This document shows positions 1 to 6,812 of a stretch of 64,000 nucleotides of DNA, one piece after another. The notes under the pieces are model-generated. The model was not told where the DNA came from. It worked only from the letters and a program-made list of their open reading frames with translations, and did not search any database. Both the position numbers and the translations under genes were made by a program. Each line of letters begins with the position of its first letter. Position 1 is the first letter of the stretch. This DNA comes from RGIG3009 sp045653425 (GTDB taxonomy: Bacteria; Bacillota; Clostridia; Oscillospirales; Acutalibacteraceae), in the NCBI GenBank assembly GCA_045653425.1, contig JAZOLU010000024.1, positions 1 through 64,000 of the forward strand, read 5' to 3'.

Positions 1-324
1 CGAACTCGCAATGGTTTTCGCCGCGTTTTTTCGCCCGTCTTGCCGCAAATTTTTCCGCCATGCGCCAGCATGCCGAAAAAATTGTTTGTGACCCGGACAA
101 AAAACCGACAGGCGAAAACTGCTTGGCACCTATGGGCAAAAATTTTTGTGTGATTTTTTCGTTTGCGAAGGCGGGAAGGCTGACGCCTGCCAACGACAAA
201 AACGGGAAAATCGCCAAATAGATTGCCCATAGGCATTGTGGGGTTCGGTTCTCTTATGGTATCACAAACCACTTTTCCTTGCAAGCGACAAGACCTTAAT
301 TCGACAAATTTTTCTCAAAAACCC
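1..324. other. left edge, no gene assigned
   Basis: I recognise no gene here. On the plus strand the third frame is open from the window edge to a TAG at 219-221 (about 72 codons), so this could be the 3' end of a gene cut by the window. The residues match no family I know, and the opposite strand is also largely open, so coding status is undecided. The stretch ends where the pyrR promoter begins. Confidence 0.3.
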
Positions 325-353
325 TTTACATTTTTAACGAGAACTGGTATAGT
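325..353 (+). promoter_or_regulatory. sigma-A promoter of pyrR-uraA
   Basis: TTTACA at 325-330 and TATAGT at 348-353 are separated by exactly 17 bases. Transcription would start near 360, giving an untranslated leader of about 120 nt before pyrR, long enough for the attenuator-like structure described next. Confidence 0.75.
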
Positions 354-381
354 AGTGAATAATGAAGCCATCTTTAATGAA

Positions 382-463
382 CGACACCGCGATGTCGACA
401 AGACGGTCTCCATAGCAGTTACAGTGTACAGTCTTGTCGGCGCGTGCGGCAAGGCTGTTTTTG
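382..463 (+). promoter_or_regulatory. attenuator-like leader of the pyr operon
   Basis: Three hairpins compete. A 9-bp stem, 431-439 with 447-455 (two G-U pairs, 7-nt loop), is followed by a run of T and resembles an intrinsic terminator. The same 431-439 arm pairs perfectly over 9 bp with 396-404, which would act as an antiterminator. A small upstream hairpin, 382-386 with 393-397, shares two bases with the antiterminator arm and could oppose it. This is the logic of PyrR-controlled attenuation in Firmicutes. I could not find the usual PyrR-binding loop consensus (ARUCCNGNGAGGYU), so control by PyrR is inferred from position. Confidence 0.5.
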
Positions 464-479
464 TACACGGAGGGCGATT

Positions 480-1013
480 ATGCGCACAGTAAAAGCGGTA
501 CTGATGGATGAAGCCACCACCACCCGCACCCTCATGCGTATGGCACACGAAATCACTGAAAAGAACAAAGGCGTGAGCGATGTATGCCTGGTGGGGATTT
601 GCTCCCGCGGGGTGCCGATGGCACAGCACCTGTGCAATAATATCGAGCGCATTGAAGGCGTACGCGTTCCCTGCGGGGAACTGAACGTGCAGTTGTATCG
701 GGACGATTTGGACGCCGCCGTGCACGCCGCACCACCTACGTTGCCGTTTGACGTGGTGGGCAAAAAGATTGTGTTGGTGGACGACGTTTTGTTCACCGGC
801 CGCACCGTCCGCGCGGCGATTGAGGCAATTTTTACACTGGGTCGTCCCCGCGCCATCCAGTTGGCGATTTTGATTGACCGCGGACACCGCGAACTGCCCA
901 TTCGTGCGGACTACGTGGGCAAAAGTATTCCCACGGCGCGCACCGAATCGGTGGCGGTAAAACTGCCGCCGTTTGATGGTGAGACCGGCGTGTATCTTTA
1001 CAACGGGAATTAA
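480..1013 (+). CDS. pyrR: PyrR, pyrimidine operon regulator / uracil phosphoribosyltransferase
   Basis: PyrR binds pyr mRNA leaders in a UMP-dependent way to promote termination; many members also convert uracil and PRPP to UMP. The 177-residue product has the PRPP-binding signature VLVDDVLFTGRT at about residues 98-109, the N-terminal ILMDE-type segment (VLMDEATTTRTLMRM) and the CSRGVP segment near residue 41. Length fits the family (about 180). The ATG at 480 is chosen because GGAGGG lies at 469-474; an upstream in-frame ATG at 444 falls inside the terminator stem. It leads the operon with uraA 48 bp downstream, the common arrangement for pyrimidine salvage, and is preceded by an attenuator-like leader it probably controls. 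Confidence 0.95.
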   Translation: MRTVKAVLMDEATTTRTLMRMAHEITEKNKGVSDVCLVGICSRGVPMAQHLCNNIERIEGVRVPCGELNVQLYRDDLDAAVHAAPPTLPFDVVGKKIVLVDDVLFTGRTVRAAIEAIFTLGRPRAIQLAILIDRGHRELPIRADYVGKSIPTARTESVAVKLPPFDGETGVYLYNGN

Positions 1014-1061
1014 GGCCTGTGTGCCTGTATTCATAGAAGTATTTTGAGGGAGGAAGTAGTT

Positions 1062-2435
1062 ATGAACCTAATTTACGGCGTAAAAGACAAACCCAAGTTT
1101 GGGCAGACCATTGTGTTTGCCATTCAGCAGTTGTTGGCCATTATGGCGGCCACGTTGGTGGTGCCGGTCATCATCGGCAACGGTATGCAACCCGCGGCAG
1201 CGTTGTTCGGTGCCGGTTGCGGTACCATTGTGTATCTGTTGTTCACCAAATTCAGAAGTCCGGTGTTCCTGGGCTCGTCCTTTGCGTTCCTCGGCTCTAT
1301 GGCCGCGGCGTTTGCGGGCGGTGTATCCATGAGTTTGGGCTACCTTGGCCTTATCCTCGGTGCCGTTTTTGCCGGTTTGGTGTATGTGGTCATTGCCATT
1401 TTGGTAAAATTGGTGGGTGTAGAGTGGCTTAACAAATTGATGCCCGCAGTGGTTATCGGACCTACGGTGGCTATCATCGGTTTGTCGTTGGCGGGCAACG
1501 CCATCGGCGATTTGCAGACAGGCGGTCTCAAAACGGCGGCGGGCGCTTCGGTTGCCAATCCCTTAATTTGCGTGCTCATTGGTTTGGTTACCCTGCTGGT
1601 TACCACCATTGCTTCCACTTACGGTAAAAAGTTTGCAAAACTCATTCCCTTTATTATTGGTATTTTGTCCGGCTATGCGCTGGCCGCTATCCTCACCGTT
1701 ATTGGCAATACCGCTGGTATTGATGCGCTGAAAGTGATTGACTTTGGCAAATTTACCGCCTTGCTTGACAACGGTGCTGTAACACTGAACACCTTTGTAC
1801 AGTTGCCGAAATTCACCTTTGTAACGGCTATGGGTGGTTTTGCGGAATTGAACGTTCAGTACGTTGCCACCATTGCCGCTGCCTATCTGCCGGTTGCGTT
1901 TGTGGTGTTTGCCGAGCACGTGGCAGACCACAAAAACATCTCCTCCATCATCGGCACGGATTTGTTGGAGAACCCCGGTTTGTCCCGCACCTTGTTGGGT
2001 GACGGTGTGGGTTCTATGGTAGGCGCTTTCTTTGGCGGTTGCCCCAATACCACTTACGGTGAATCGGTGGCGTGCGTAGCCATTACCCGCAACGCTTCGG
2101 TGGTAACGATTTTCTGTGCCGCTATCGGTGCAATTTTGGTTTCGTTCCTCTCCCCCTTTGTGGCGTTTGTTAACTCCATTCCCGCTTGCGTGATGGGCGG
2201 CGTGTGCATGGCATTGTACGGCTTTATTGCGGTATCCGGTCTTAAAATGCTCCAAAAAGTGGACCTGAATAAAAACCGTAACCTGTTCACCGCTTCCGCC
2301 ATTCTCATTGCCGGTATCGGTGGCTTGTCGCTGACGTTTGGTGAAATCACCATCACCTCCATTGCTACTGCTCTTATTTTGGGTATTATTGTGAACCAAG
2401 TTCTCTCCCGCGAAAAGGACGAAGCGGCGGAATAA
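1062..2435 (+). CDS. uraA: uracil permease (nucleobase:cation symporter-2 family)
   Basis: An integral membrane transporter that imports uracil, probably with protons, feeding the UPRT activity of PyrR. The 457-residue protein consists of about 14 hydrophobic segments with the NCS2 features VFAEHVADHKN (acidic substrate-binding helix) and GCPNTTYGES (the NXT-type signature). The ATG at 1062 follows GAGGGAGG at 1046-1053; an ATG at 1044 would lie upstream of this site. It is co-transcribed with pyrR from the promoter at 325 and is followed by a strong terminator. Xanthine/uric acid permeases are the nearest alternative, but the pyrR context favours uracil. Confidence 0.93.
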   Translation: MNLIYGVKDKPKFGQTIVFAIQQLLAIMAATLVVPVIIGNGMQPAAALFGAGCGTIVYLLFTKFRSPVFLGSSFAFLGSMAAAFAGGVSMSLGYLGLILGAVFAGLVYVVIAILVKLVGVEWLNKLMPAVVIGPTVAIIGLSLAGNAIGDLQTGGLKTAAGASVANPLICVLIGLVTLLVTTIASTYGKKFAKLIPFIIGILSGYALAAILTVIGNTAGIDALKVIDFGKFTALLDNGAVTLNTFVQLPKFTFVTAMGGFAELNVQYVATIAAAYLPVAFVVFAEHVADHKNISSIIGTDLLENPGLSRTLLGDGVGSMVGAFFGGCPNTTYGESVACVAITRNASVVTIFCAAIGAILVSFLSPFVAFVNSIPACVMGGVCMALYGFIAVSGLKMLQKVDLNKNRNLFTASAILIAGIGGLSLTFGEITITSIATALILGIIVNQVLSREKDEAAE

Positions 2436-2450
2436 TCCCTACAACTACTA

Positions 2451-2478
2451 AGGCAGCCGTGCAAACGGCTGCCTTTTT
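2451..2478 (+). terminator. terminator after uraA
   Basis: A perfect 10-bp stem (AGGCAGCCGT, 2451-2460, with 2465-2474), a 4-nt loop and a run of T form a Rho-independent terminator 15 bp past the uraA stop. Confidence 0.9.
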
Positions 2479-2499
2479 GTGTGGGTTTTACGCAAAGCA

Positions 2500-2527
2500 A
2501 AAGCCCAAGCCGTTTGGCTTGGGCTTT
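2500..2527. repeat. perfect 12-bp hairpin
   Basis: AAAGCCCAAGCC (2500-2511) pairs with 2516-2527 around a GTTT loop. The plus-strand T run is poor; on the minus strand the stem is followed by a T-rich stretch, so it may stop leftward transcripts coming from the tRNA-Gly side. Its role is unproven. Confidence 0.5.
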
Positions 2528-2594
2528 GAAAGGGTTGTGCAAATTCGAACCCTTTACATTTTTGACCTATGTGGTTGAATTCCTGCAGTTTTTA

Positions 2595-2770
2595 GTGATA
2601 TTCTGTGCTAACGCACAGAGTGATATATTTTGCCAAGTCAAAATGTGATATTGAAACCTATGGTTTCAGTGATATTATATTCGCCTTAAAAAACTCGCGA
2701 AGCGAATATCACTTGGACGAAGTCCAAATATCACTGCGTAGCAATATAACTCGACGAAGGCGAATATAAC
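2595..2770. repeat. array of small hairpins separated by GTGATAT / ATATCAC words
   Basis: The word GTGATAT occurs at 2595, 2620, 2645 and 2669, a 24-25 nt period. It then appears inverted as ATATCAC at 2706 and 2728 and as ATATAAC at 2744 and 2764. Between words sit short perfect hairpins with unrelated stems: 2602-2608/2613-2619, 2627-2632/2639-2644, 2652-2658/2662-2668, 2677-2684/2702-2709 and 2713-2718/2722-2727. An 11-bp inverted repeat, 2677-2687 with 2757-2767, encloses the second half. No reading frame explains it. A second array of the same design lies at 25182-25261. Confidence 0.75.
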
Positions 2771-2772
2771 TG

Positions 2773-2804
2773 AAAAAGACGATTGCTTTCGCAATCGTCT
2801 TTTT
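2773..2804 (-). terminator. terminator of tRNA-Gly, probably bidirectional
   Basis: A 14-bp perfect stem (2773-2786 with 2791-2804) with a TTTC loop and A/T runs on both sides, one base beyond the 3' end of the tRNA-Gly gene. Confidence 0.85.
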
Positions 2805-2805
2805 C

Positions 2806-2879
2806 TGGAGCGAGAGACGGGAATCGAACCCGCACGGTCAGCTTGGGAAGCTGAGGTTCTACCACTAAACTACTCCCGC
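2806..2879 (-). tRNA. tRNA-Gly, anticodon CCC
   Basis: Read on the minus strand, a 7-bp acceptor stem (GCGGGAG with CTCTCGC, one G-U pair) encloses D, anticodon and T arms. The 7-nt anticodon loop TTCCCAA gives anticodon CCC, reading GGG. The T arm carries GGTTCGATTCC and the 3' CCA is encoded. A consensus promoter lies 12 bp upstream and a terminator immediately downstream, so it is a single-gene unit. Confidence 0.95.
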
Positions 2880-2890
2880 ACAACAGTGAC

Positions 2891-2919
2891 ATCATAGCAC
2901 ACTCACCGTTAAAAATCAA
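2891..2919 (-). promoter_or_regulatory. promoter of tRNA-Gly
   Basis: On the minus strand TTGATT (2919-2914) and TATGAT (2896-2891) are 17 bases apart, placing the start a few bases upstream of the mature tRNA 5' end. Confidence 0.75.
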
Positions 2920-2948
2920 GTGCTTTTTGCAGAAATTGCCCCCGCGGT

Positions 2949-2978
2949 TTGACAAACCGTACGCCGAGTGGGTATACT
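2949..2978 (+). promoter_or_regulatory. promoter of the MGMT-like gene
   Basis: TTGACA at 2949-2954 and TATACT at 2973-2978 with an 18-base spacer; the RBS AGGAG follows at 2991-2995. Confidence 0.8.
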
Positions 2979-3003
2979 ACCTTTTGTAAGAGGAGTGAAA
3001 GAT

Positions 3004-3324
3004 ATGAGCGGTGCCGTGTTTGAGAAAATTTATGAGGTGGTAAAAAGCATTCCCGCCGGACGGGTGGCCACTTACGGTATGGTAGCGTTGATGGCGGGCA
3101 ACCCGCGCTGGGCGCGTGTTGTGGGCTATGCCCTGCACGTCAATCCCCTACCGGGGGTAATTCCGTGTCACCGCGTGGTAAACCGTTTCGGCAAGCCGGC
3201 CGCGGGTTTTGCCTTTGGCGGCGAGGATGCTCAGCGCGCTCTGTTAGAAGCCGAGGGCATTGTGTTTGATGCCGACGGGCGGGTGGATTTATCGGTATAC
3301 GGTATGTGGAAAAAACCGGATTGA
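3004..3324 (+). CDS. MGMT-domain DNA alkyltransferase (O6-alkylguanine / ATL family)
   Basis: A 106-residue protein that is only the C-terminal DNA-binding and active-site domain of O6-alkylguanine-DNA methyltransferases. The motif IPCHRV is present with the acceptor cysteine at residue 55, so it could transfer an alkyl group; alkyltransferase-like (ATL) proteins carry Trp at this position instead. The N-terminal domain of Ada/Ogt (about 60-70 residues) is absent, as in many short Firmicute MGMT proteins. The ATG at 3004 has AGGAG 8 bp upstream and its own promoter. The DUF1294 gene follows after 52 bp and is probably co-transcribed. Confidence 0.85.
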   Translation: MSGAVFEKIYEVVKSIPAGRVATYGMVALMAGNPRWARVVGYALHVNPLPGVIPCHRVVNRFGKPAAGFAFGGEDAQRALLEAEGIVFDADGRVDLSVYGMWKKPD

Positions 3325-3376
3325 CAAGCCGCGGCACGCGTTTTATAATGTGGGTATCATAGCCGCAAAGGGGTGG

Positions 3377-3643
3377 ATGACCATACGTCCGCAAACAATC
3401 GTGTTGCTCATTGTGAACGTGCTGGCCGCACTGGTCACCGTATACGACAAATGCATTGCCGGCACACGGCGGCGACGCGTTCCCGAACAAACGTTGTTTT
3501 TACTGGCCGCGTGCGGCGGCACGGCGGCGATGTATGTCACTATGTTGCTCATTCGGCATAAAACGCGCCATCGGCGGTTTATGTTGGGGTTGCCGCTGTT
3601 GTTCGCGGCGCAACTGGTTGCCTATGTTTATATTTTGGCATAG
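3377..3643 (+). CDS. DUF1294 small membrane protein
   Basis: An 88-residue protein with three hydrophobic segments and the DUF1294 signatures: YDK near residue 23, RRVPE near residue 35, a GG pair near residue 49 and RHKTRHRRF near residue 60. The function of the family is unknown. The ATG at 3377 is preferred because it matches the family start and has a purine-rich AAAGGGG upstream; a longer frame from 3260 would overlap the MGMT gene. A strong hairpin terminator begins 2 bp past its stop. Confidence 0.8.
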   Translation: MTIRPQTIVLLIVNVLAALVTVYDKCIAGTRRRRVPEQTLFLLAACGGTAAMYVTMLLIRHKTRHRRFMLGLPLLFAAQLVAYVYILA

Positions 3644-3644
3644 T

Positions 3645-3673
3645 AAAAGCGAGGTGAAATTCACCTCGCTTTT
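3645..3673 (+). terminator. terminator after the DUF1294 gene
   Basis: A 13-bp perfect stem (3645-3657 with 3661-3673) with a 3-nt loop and flanking A/T runs. It can work in both directions and also faces the leftward HAD fragment. Confidence 0.85.
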
Positions 3674-3715
3674 ACGCATTCTTTAATTAACGCCTAAACC
3701 TATTTTTTGTATCGT

Positions 3716-4114
3716 TTAGTTCTTCGACAATAACCCAAAAATTTTGTTTACGCTTTCAAACGTAAGCGACGGTTTGACTTCGCCTTGCTCAATATCGCTG
3801 ACAGTTGCCTCGCCCGTTAATACGCACGCAGCGGTAACGCCGGCGCGAATACCGGTGGCAATGTCAGTGTACAATCGGTCACCCACAACAATAGTCTCTT
3901 CTGCCGAACACCCAAACTTTTCCCGCACAATGTTCACCATCGTCGGTTCCGGTTTTCCAATACAGGTCGGTTTTCTGCGGGTGGCATTTCCCAACATTTG
4001 GCATATTGAGCCACAATCCGGAATGTACCCGAAAGCAACCGGACACACCAAATCCGGATTGGTTGCCAGGAAAACCGTGGCGCGCGACAACATTTTGCAG
4101 GTGTTTTCCAACAA
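3716..4114 (-). pseudogene. 5'-truncated HAD-IIA (NagD-like) phosphatase
   Basis: The 132-residue frame aligns with only the C-terminal half of NagD / p-nitrophenyl phosphatase-type HAD hydrolases: FLATNPD near residue 15, the cap-domain exit with GKPEP near residue 53, and the HAD motif VVGDRLYTDI near residue 76. The family is about 260 residues, and the first half with the catalytic DxD nucleophile motif is missing. I see no such motif in the 212 bp upstream. The only start is a TTG without a convincing RBS. I read this as a decayed remnant without phosphatase activity; it opens an AT-rich scar containing tagD and another gene fragment. Confidence 0.75.
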
Positions 4115-4326
4115 ACCGCATTGGAAAGAGAAAAGGTGATGGTGTTTTAACGACCCTTCATTTTTATAATATTTTCTACCTGTTTGCTAGCAATATTCCC
4201 CCAATGACATACTTGTGAATGTCATTGCCGTACTTCCGGCGGCAGTATAATGCCTGTTGAATATCTTACCCTGCTGTGCTTCTGAAATATTCCGCGTTTC
4301 TCACAAAATATTTCCTCTCGGAAAAT
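4115..4326. other. AT-rich intergenic stretch
   Basis: No open frame of note. It holds two small hairpins, ATGACAT paired with ATGTCAT near 4204-4225 and GCCG paired with CGGC near 4230-4245, neither with a good T run. The missing half of the HAD gene is not here. Confidence 0.4.
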
Positions 4327-4719
4327 TTACTTGTTCAAGTCTTTTTTAATTTGTGTTGTACTAATTTCAGGGGTTCTGGGCAGATAAACGACTTCGCATC
4401 CTTCCTCGCTTAGAAAATCAAACTCACCTCGCCAATCATCCCCCATTACAAAAGTATCGATATGATACTCATGTATATCTGTTCTTTTTTGTTCCCAACA
4501 AGTTTCTGGAATTACCAAATCAACATAACGAATTGCCTCAATAAGTGCCTTCCTCTGTTCATAGGTAAAGTAGCATTTCTTTTTCTTCTCATTCCAGTTA
4601 AATTCATCTGTAGAAACAACTACTATTAAGTAATCGCCTAATTCTTTTGCTCGTCTCAACAAATTTATATGACCATAATGCAATAAATCGAACGTGCCAT
4701 ATGTAATAACTCTTTTCAT
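4327..4719 (-). CDS. tagD: glycerol-3-phosphate cytidylyltransferase (TagD)
   Basis: Makes CDP-glycerol from CTP and glycerol-3-phosphate in the cytoplasm, the activated donor for glycerol-phosphate wall polymers. The 130-residue product carries the nucleotidyltransferase motifs TYGTFDLLHYGH (HxGH near residue 14), STDEFN near residue 36 and RTPEISTTQIK near residue 114, and has family length. The start has AGGAGGAG just upstream. This gene and its flanks are visibly richer in A and T than the neighbours, which suggests transfer. The RBS overlaps the TAG of a CapF-like fragment, so tagD once followed such a gene in an operon. A likely partner is the CDP-glycerol glycerophosphotransferase at 10669. 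Confidence 0.93.
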   Translation of the reverse strand: MKRVITYGTFDLLHYGHINLLRRAKELGDYLIVVVSTDEFNWNEKKKKCYFTYEQRKALIEAIRYVDLVIPETCWEQKRTDIHEYHIDTFVMGDDWRGEFDFLSEEGCEVVYLPRTPEISTTQIKKDLNK

Positions 4720-4728
4720 TTTCTCCTC

Positions 4729-4830
4729 CTAATAGACATACTTTTTGAAAAATGTATCAGGTTTACTTAAATCAAACTGCTCGTTTGTCCACATCACCAT
4801 CACAACTTCAATTTGCATTGCCGATACTTT
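4729..4830 (-). pseudogene. C-terminal remnant of a CapF/WbjC-like nucleotide-sugar reductase
   Basis: Minus-strand translation of these 102 bases gives a 33-residue tail containing VMVMWTNEQFD and KPDTF before a TAG at 4731-4729. It aligns with the C-terminus of the intact CapF-like protein at 43894-45114 (LVTLMWANEWFD, HPDTF). An in-frame stop precedes it, so the rest of the gene is gone. The TAG overlaps the tagD ribosome-binding site. This is sequence similarity visible within the window, not a database result. Confidence 0.65.
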
Positions 4831-4914
4831 TTACATAATCCTCCACCGACTTGGACGAATTGTTTGTGGGAAAGTTCGGCATCCTTACCATAAAAATCTT
4901 CTTTGTTTTACCGC

Positions 4915-5226
4915 CTAAAACTTCAGCAATTCCAAAATCTGTTCTTTTGGTTGGTACCCCACGGCGGTATTGGTGAGCTTCCCCTCTTTAATTACCGCCA
5001 ACATCGGAATACTGTTCACCTGAAACGCCGTAGCCAATTCGGGTTCTTCATCCACGTTTACCTTGCACACCGCAATATCCGGATATTCTTCCGCAATTTC
5101 CGCCACAAGCGGCGCAATCATTCGGCAGGGCCCGCACCAGGTCGCCCAAAAATCAATCAACACCGGTTTGGTAGACTGCATAACCACGCTTTCAAAATTG
5201 TCTTTGGTCAAAGTAATTTCAGCCAC
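4915..5226 (-). CDS. trxA: thioredoxin
   Basis: Cytoplasmic dithiol-disulfide oxidoreductase that reduces protein disulfides. The 103-residue product has the thioredoxin active site WCGPC with cysteines at 31 and 34, the preceding PVLIDFWA strand, and the cis-proline segment SIPML near residue 75. The start is a GTG at 5226, placed by AGGAGG 8 bp upstream; longer frames reach into the upstream gene. Its RBS abuts the stop of the FTR-like gene, so the two are an operon and probably a reductase-substrate pair. Confidence 0.93.
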   Translation of the reverse strand: MAEITLTKDNFESVVMQSTKPVLIDFWATWCGPCRMIAPLVAEIAEEYPDIAVCKVNVDEEPELATAFQVNSIPMLAVIKEGKLTNTAVGYQPKEQILELLKF

Positions 5227-5239
5227 ACTTATTTCCTCC

Positions 5240-5437
5240 TTATTTAGACTTGTAATAGAGCATACAGTGGCAAAACCCTTCAAAATTCGGGTCTTTCACT
5301 TGCTCGCGAAATTGTTTGCACATACATTTGGTGTCTTCGCTTTGCTCACGCAGGCAGGGACAGTAACCGCCGGTACGTTTCAGCCCTTCTTTTACGGTTT
5401 TTACAATCTCCTCATCGGGATTTAACGTGATTTTCAT
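5240..5437 (-). CDS. ferredoxin-thioredoxin reductase catalytic-domain protein
   Basis: A 65-residue FTR beta-type protein that would carry electrons from ferredoxin to thioredoxin through a [4Fe-4S] cluster and an adjacent disulfide. Six cysteines occur as CPC (26, 28), CMC (38, 40) and CHC (56, 58), exactly the family spacing. By analogy with characterised FTR, 26, 38, 40 and 56 hold the cluster and 28 with 58 form the redox disulfide. The ATG at 5437 has AGGGG upstream and removes a non-family N-terminal extension. Co-transcription with trxA supports a ferredoxin-driven thioredoxin system, suited to an anaerobe. Confidence 0.88.
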   Translation of the reverse strand: MKITLNPDEEIVKTVKEGLKRTGGYCPCLREQSEDTKCMCKQFREQVKDPNFEGFCHCMLYYKSK

Positions 5438-5486
5438 AAAGTCTCGCCCCTTTGCTGTTACAATCATAGTATGCCCTTCCTGTTTC

Positions 5487-5516
5487 ATTGTATCATCCAA
5501 ACGTAGCCCTTGTCAA
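5487..5516 (-). promoter_or_regulatory. promoter of the FTR-trxA operon
   Basis: On the minus strand TTGACA (5516-5511) and TACAAT (5492-5487) are separated by 18 bases, about 50 bp before the FTR start. Confidence 0.7.
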
Positions 5517-5598
5517 TCGGAGGTTGTGTTTAAGAAATGGTATGGAACGATACCGTCAACGGCGTACCAACACCCCGTCTTTTGTATAATACAACCTC

Positions 5599-5627
5599 TT
5601 GCCTTTTACGACAAGGTGTGCTATAAT
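5599..5627 (+). promoter_or_regulatory. promoter of polysaccharide cluster 1
   Basis: TTGCCT at 5599-5604 and TATAAT at 5622-5627 with a 17-base spacer, 33 bp before the first glycosyltransferase. I see no strong terminator until 14473, so it may drive the whole 9-kb cluster. Confidence 0.65.
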
Positions 5628-5660
5628 GTATCGAAACCATTAGGTGTAAAGGATGGACTT

Positions 5661-6773
5661 ATGAAACACATTGTGTATGTACGTGCCACCGGCATTTATG
5701 ACGATTCCCGCGCAACCAAAGAAATTACCGCGTTGGCAAAAGCCGGTTATCGCGTAACGGTACTTGGTTGGTCACGGGATACACAAGCCCTTACGGAAAG
5801 TGAAAAGGTGTTTTCCGCAGTCCGCGGTGCCGTATCTTTCCGTTTTTTTGAAAAAGCGGTAGCAGGCGGTATCGGCTTAAAAAATATAGACAAACTGGTC
5901 GGTTTTTTTCGGTGGGTCGCAACCTCGTTGCGGCAGTGCGGTCACATAGATGCTGTCCACGCCTGCAATCTTGACGCCGGCCTTGGCGTCTACCGGTATT
6001 GCAACAAACACCACATTCCTTTGGTGTATGATATTTACGATTATTATATTGATTCTCACGCCATTCCTAAAATGTTGGTATCGGCCGTGGAGCGGGCGGA
6101 AATTCGCCTTATCAACTCTGCCGCCGTAACAATCATCTGCACAGAGGAACGGCGGGAACAGTTGGCAAAGGCGAAGCCGAAACAGGTAATTGTATTGCAC
6201 AATTCACCGGATGTTGAGGCATTGATTCCCGATAGCGTTATATACGATTACGCTTACTGCGGTGCACTGGGACCCAAACGGTTGTTGGAAGAAGTGGTGA
6301 CCGCGTATCCCAAAAATAATGATTTGTCCGTTTGTTTTGCCGGCAGCGGCAGATATCAACCGCAAGTAGCCGCCTTATCAGAGGAACAGGAACGGGTTAC
6401 CTTTCTCGGTGCACTACCCTACGGAAAGGTTATTGAGACCGAGTTGAAAGCACGGGTGCTATCCGCCATTTACGAGCCTACAATACGCAATCACCGTTTA
6501 TGTGCACCTAACAAGTTTTATGAAGCGTTGGCGTTATCCAAACCGCTGATTGTGTGTCGCGGCACGGGTATTGACCGTATTGTGGAAGAACACGATATCG
6601 GATTAGTGATTGCATACGATGCCGCCGAGTTTTTTTCGGCAGTGCGCACATTGGTTTCTCAGCCCGAGCGATGCGCTGAAATGGGCGCGCGAGCGCGACA
6701 ATTGTATGAAAAACAGTATTGTTGGTCCATTATGGAATCCCGTCTGTTAGACGCTTATGCACAAATTTTGTAA
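5661..6773 (+). CDS. family 4-type glycosyltransferase
   Basis: First gene of polysaccharide cluster 1. The 370-residue protein has a GT-B layout: an N-terminal Rossmann half with RATGIYDDSRATKEITALAKAGY, then the donor half with AYCGALGPKRLLEE near residue 205 and NKFYEALALSKPLIV near residue 291, the E-x7-E region of retaining GT4 enzymes. The donor sugar cannot be read from sequence. The ATG at 5661 has AAGGATGG upstream; a longer frame from 5427 would cross the promoter. It probably adds a sugar to the lipid-linked repeat unit on the cytoplasmic side of the membrane. Confidence 0.8.
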   Translation: MKHIVYVRATGIYDDSRATKEITALAKAGYRVTVLGWSRDTQALTESEKVFSAVRGAVSFRFFEKAVAGGIGLKNIDKLVGFFRWVATSLRQCGHIDAVHACNLDAGLGVYRYCNKHHIPLVYDIYDYYIDSHAIPKMLVSAVERAEIRLINSAAVTIICTEERREQLAKAKPKQVIVLHNSPDVEALIPDSVIYDYAYCGALGPKRLLEEVVTAYPKNNDLSVCFAGSGRYQPQVAALSEEQERVTFLGALPYGKVIETELKARVLSAIYEPTIRNHRLCAPNKFYEALALSKPLIVCRGTGIDRIVEEHDIGLVIAYDAAEFFSAVRTLVSQPERCAEMGARARQLYEKQYCWSIMESRLLDAYAQIL

Positions 6774-6812
6774 AACCAACGTCGTAGGTAACAGCACAAG
6801 GAGATACAAGAC

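Noticed and set aside
223..492. 89-codon plus-strand frame overlapping the pyrR promoter and leader
   Set aside because: It runs through the promoter and all three leader hairpins, has no family resemblance and no RBS.
315..1034. 239-codon minus-strand frame opposite pyrR
   Set aside because: Entirely antisense to the well-supported pyrR; low-complexity shadow composition.
2529..2556. T-arm-like GGTTCGAAT on the minus strand, as a possible tRNA 3' remnant or attachment site
   Set aside because: No acceptor stem, no anticodon arm and no integrase gene; the flanking AAAGGGTT/AACCCTTT hairpin explains the resemblance.
320..2567. Shared string CCCTTTACATTTTT near 322 and near 2549
   Set aside because: Only about 17 bases agree; at this window size such a match is expected by chance, and the first copy is simply the pyrR -35 region.
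2578..2588. GAATTCCTGCAG, a cloning-polylinker-like string
   Set aside because: Twelve bases only, with no vector sequence on either side; natural occurrence is plausible.
2731..2955. 74-codon minus-strand frame
   Set aside because: It runs straight through tRNA-Gly and its promoter, so it is not a gene.
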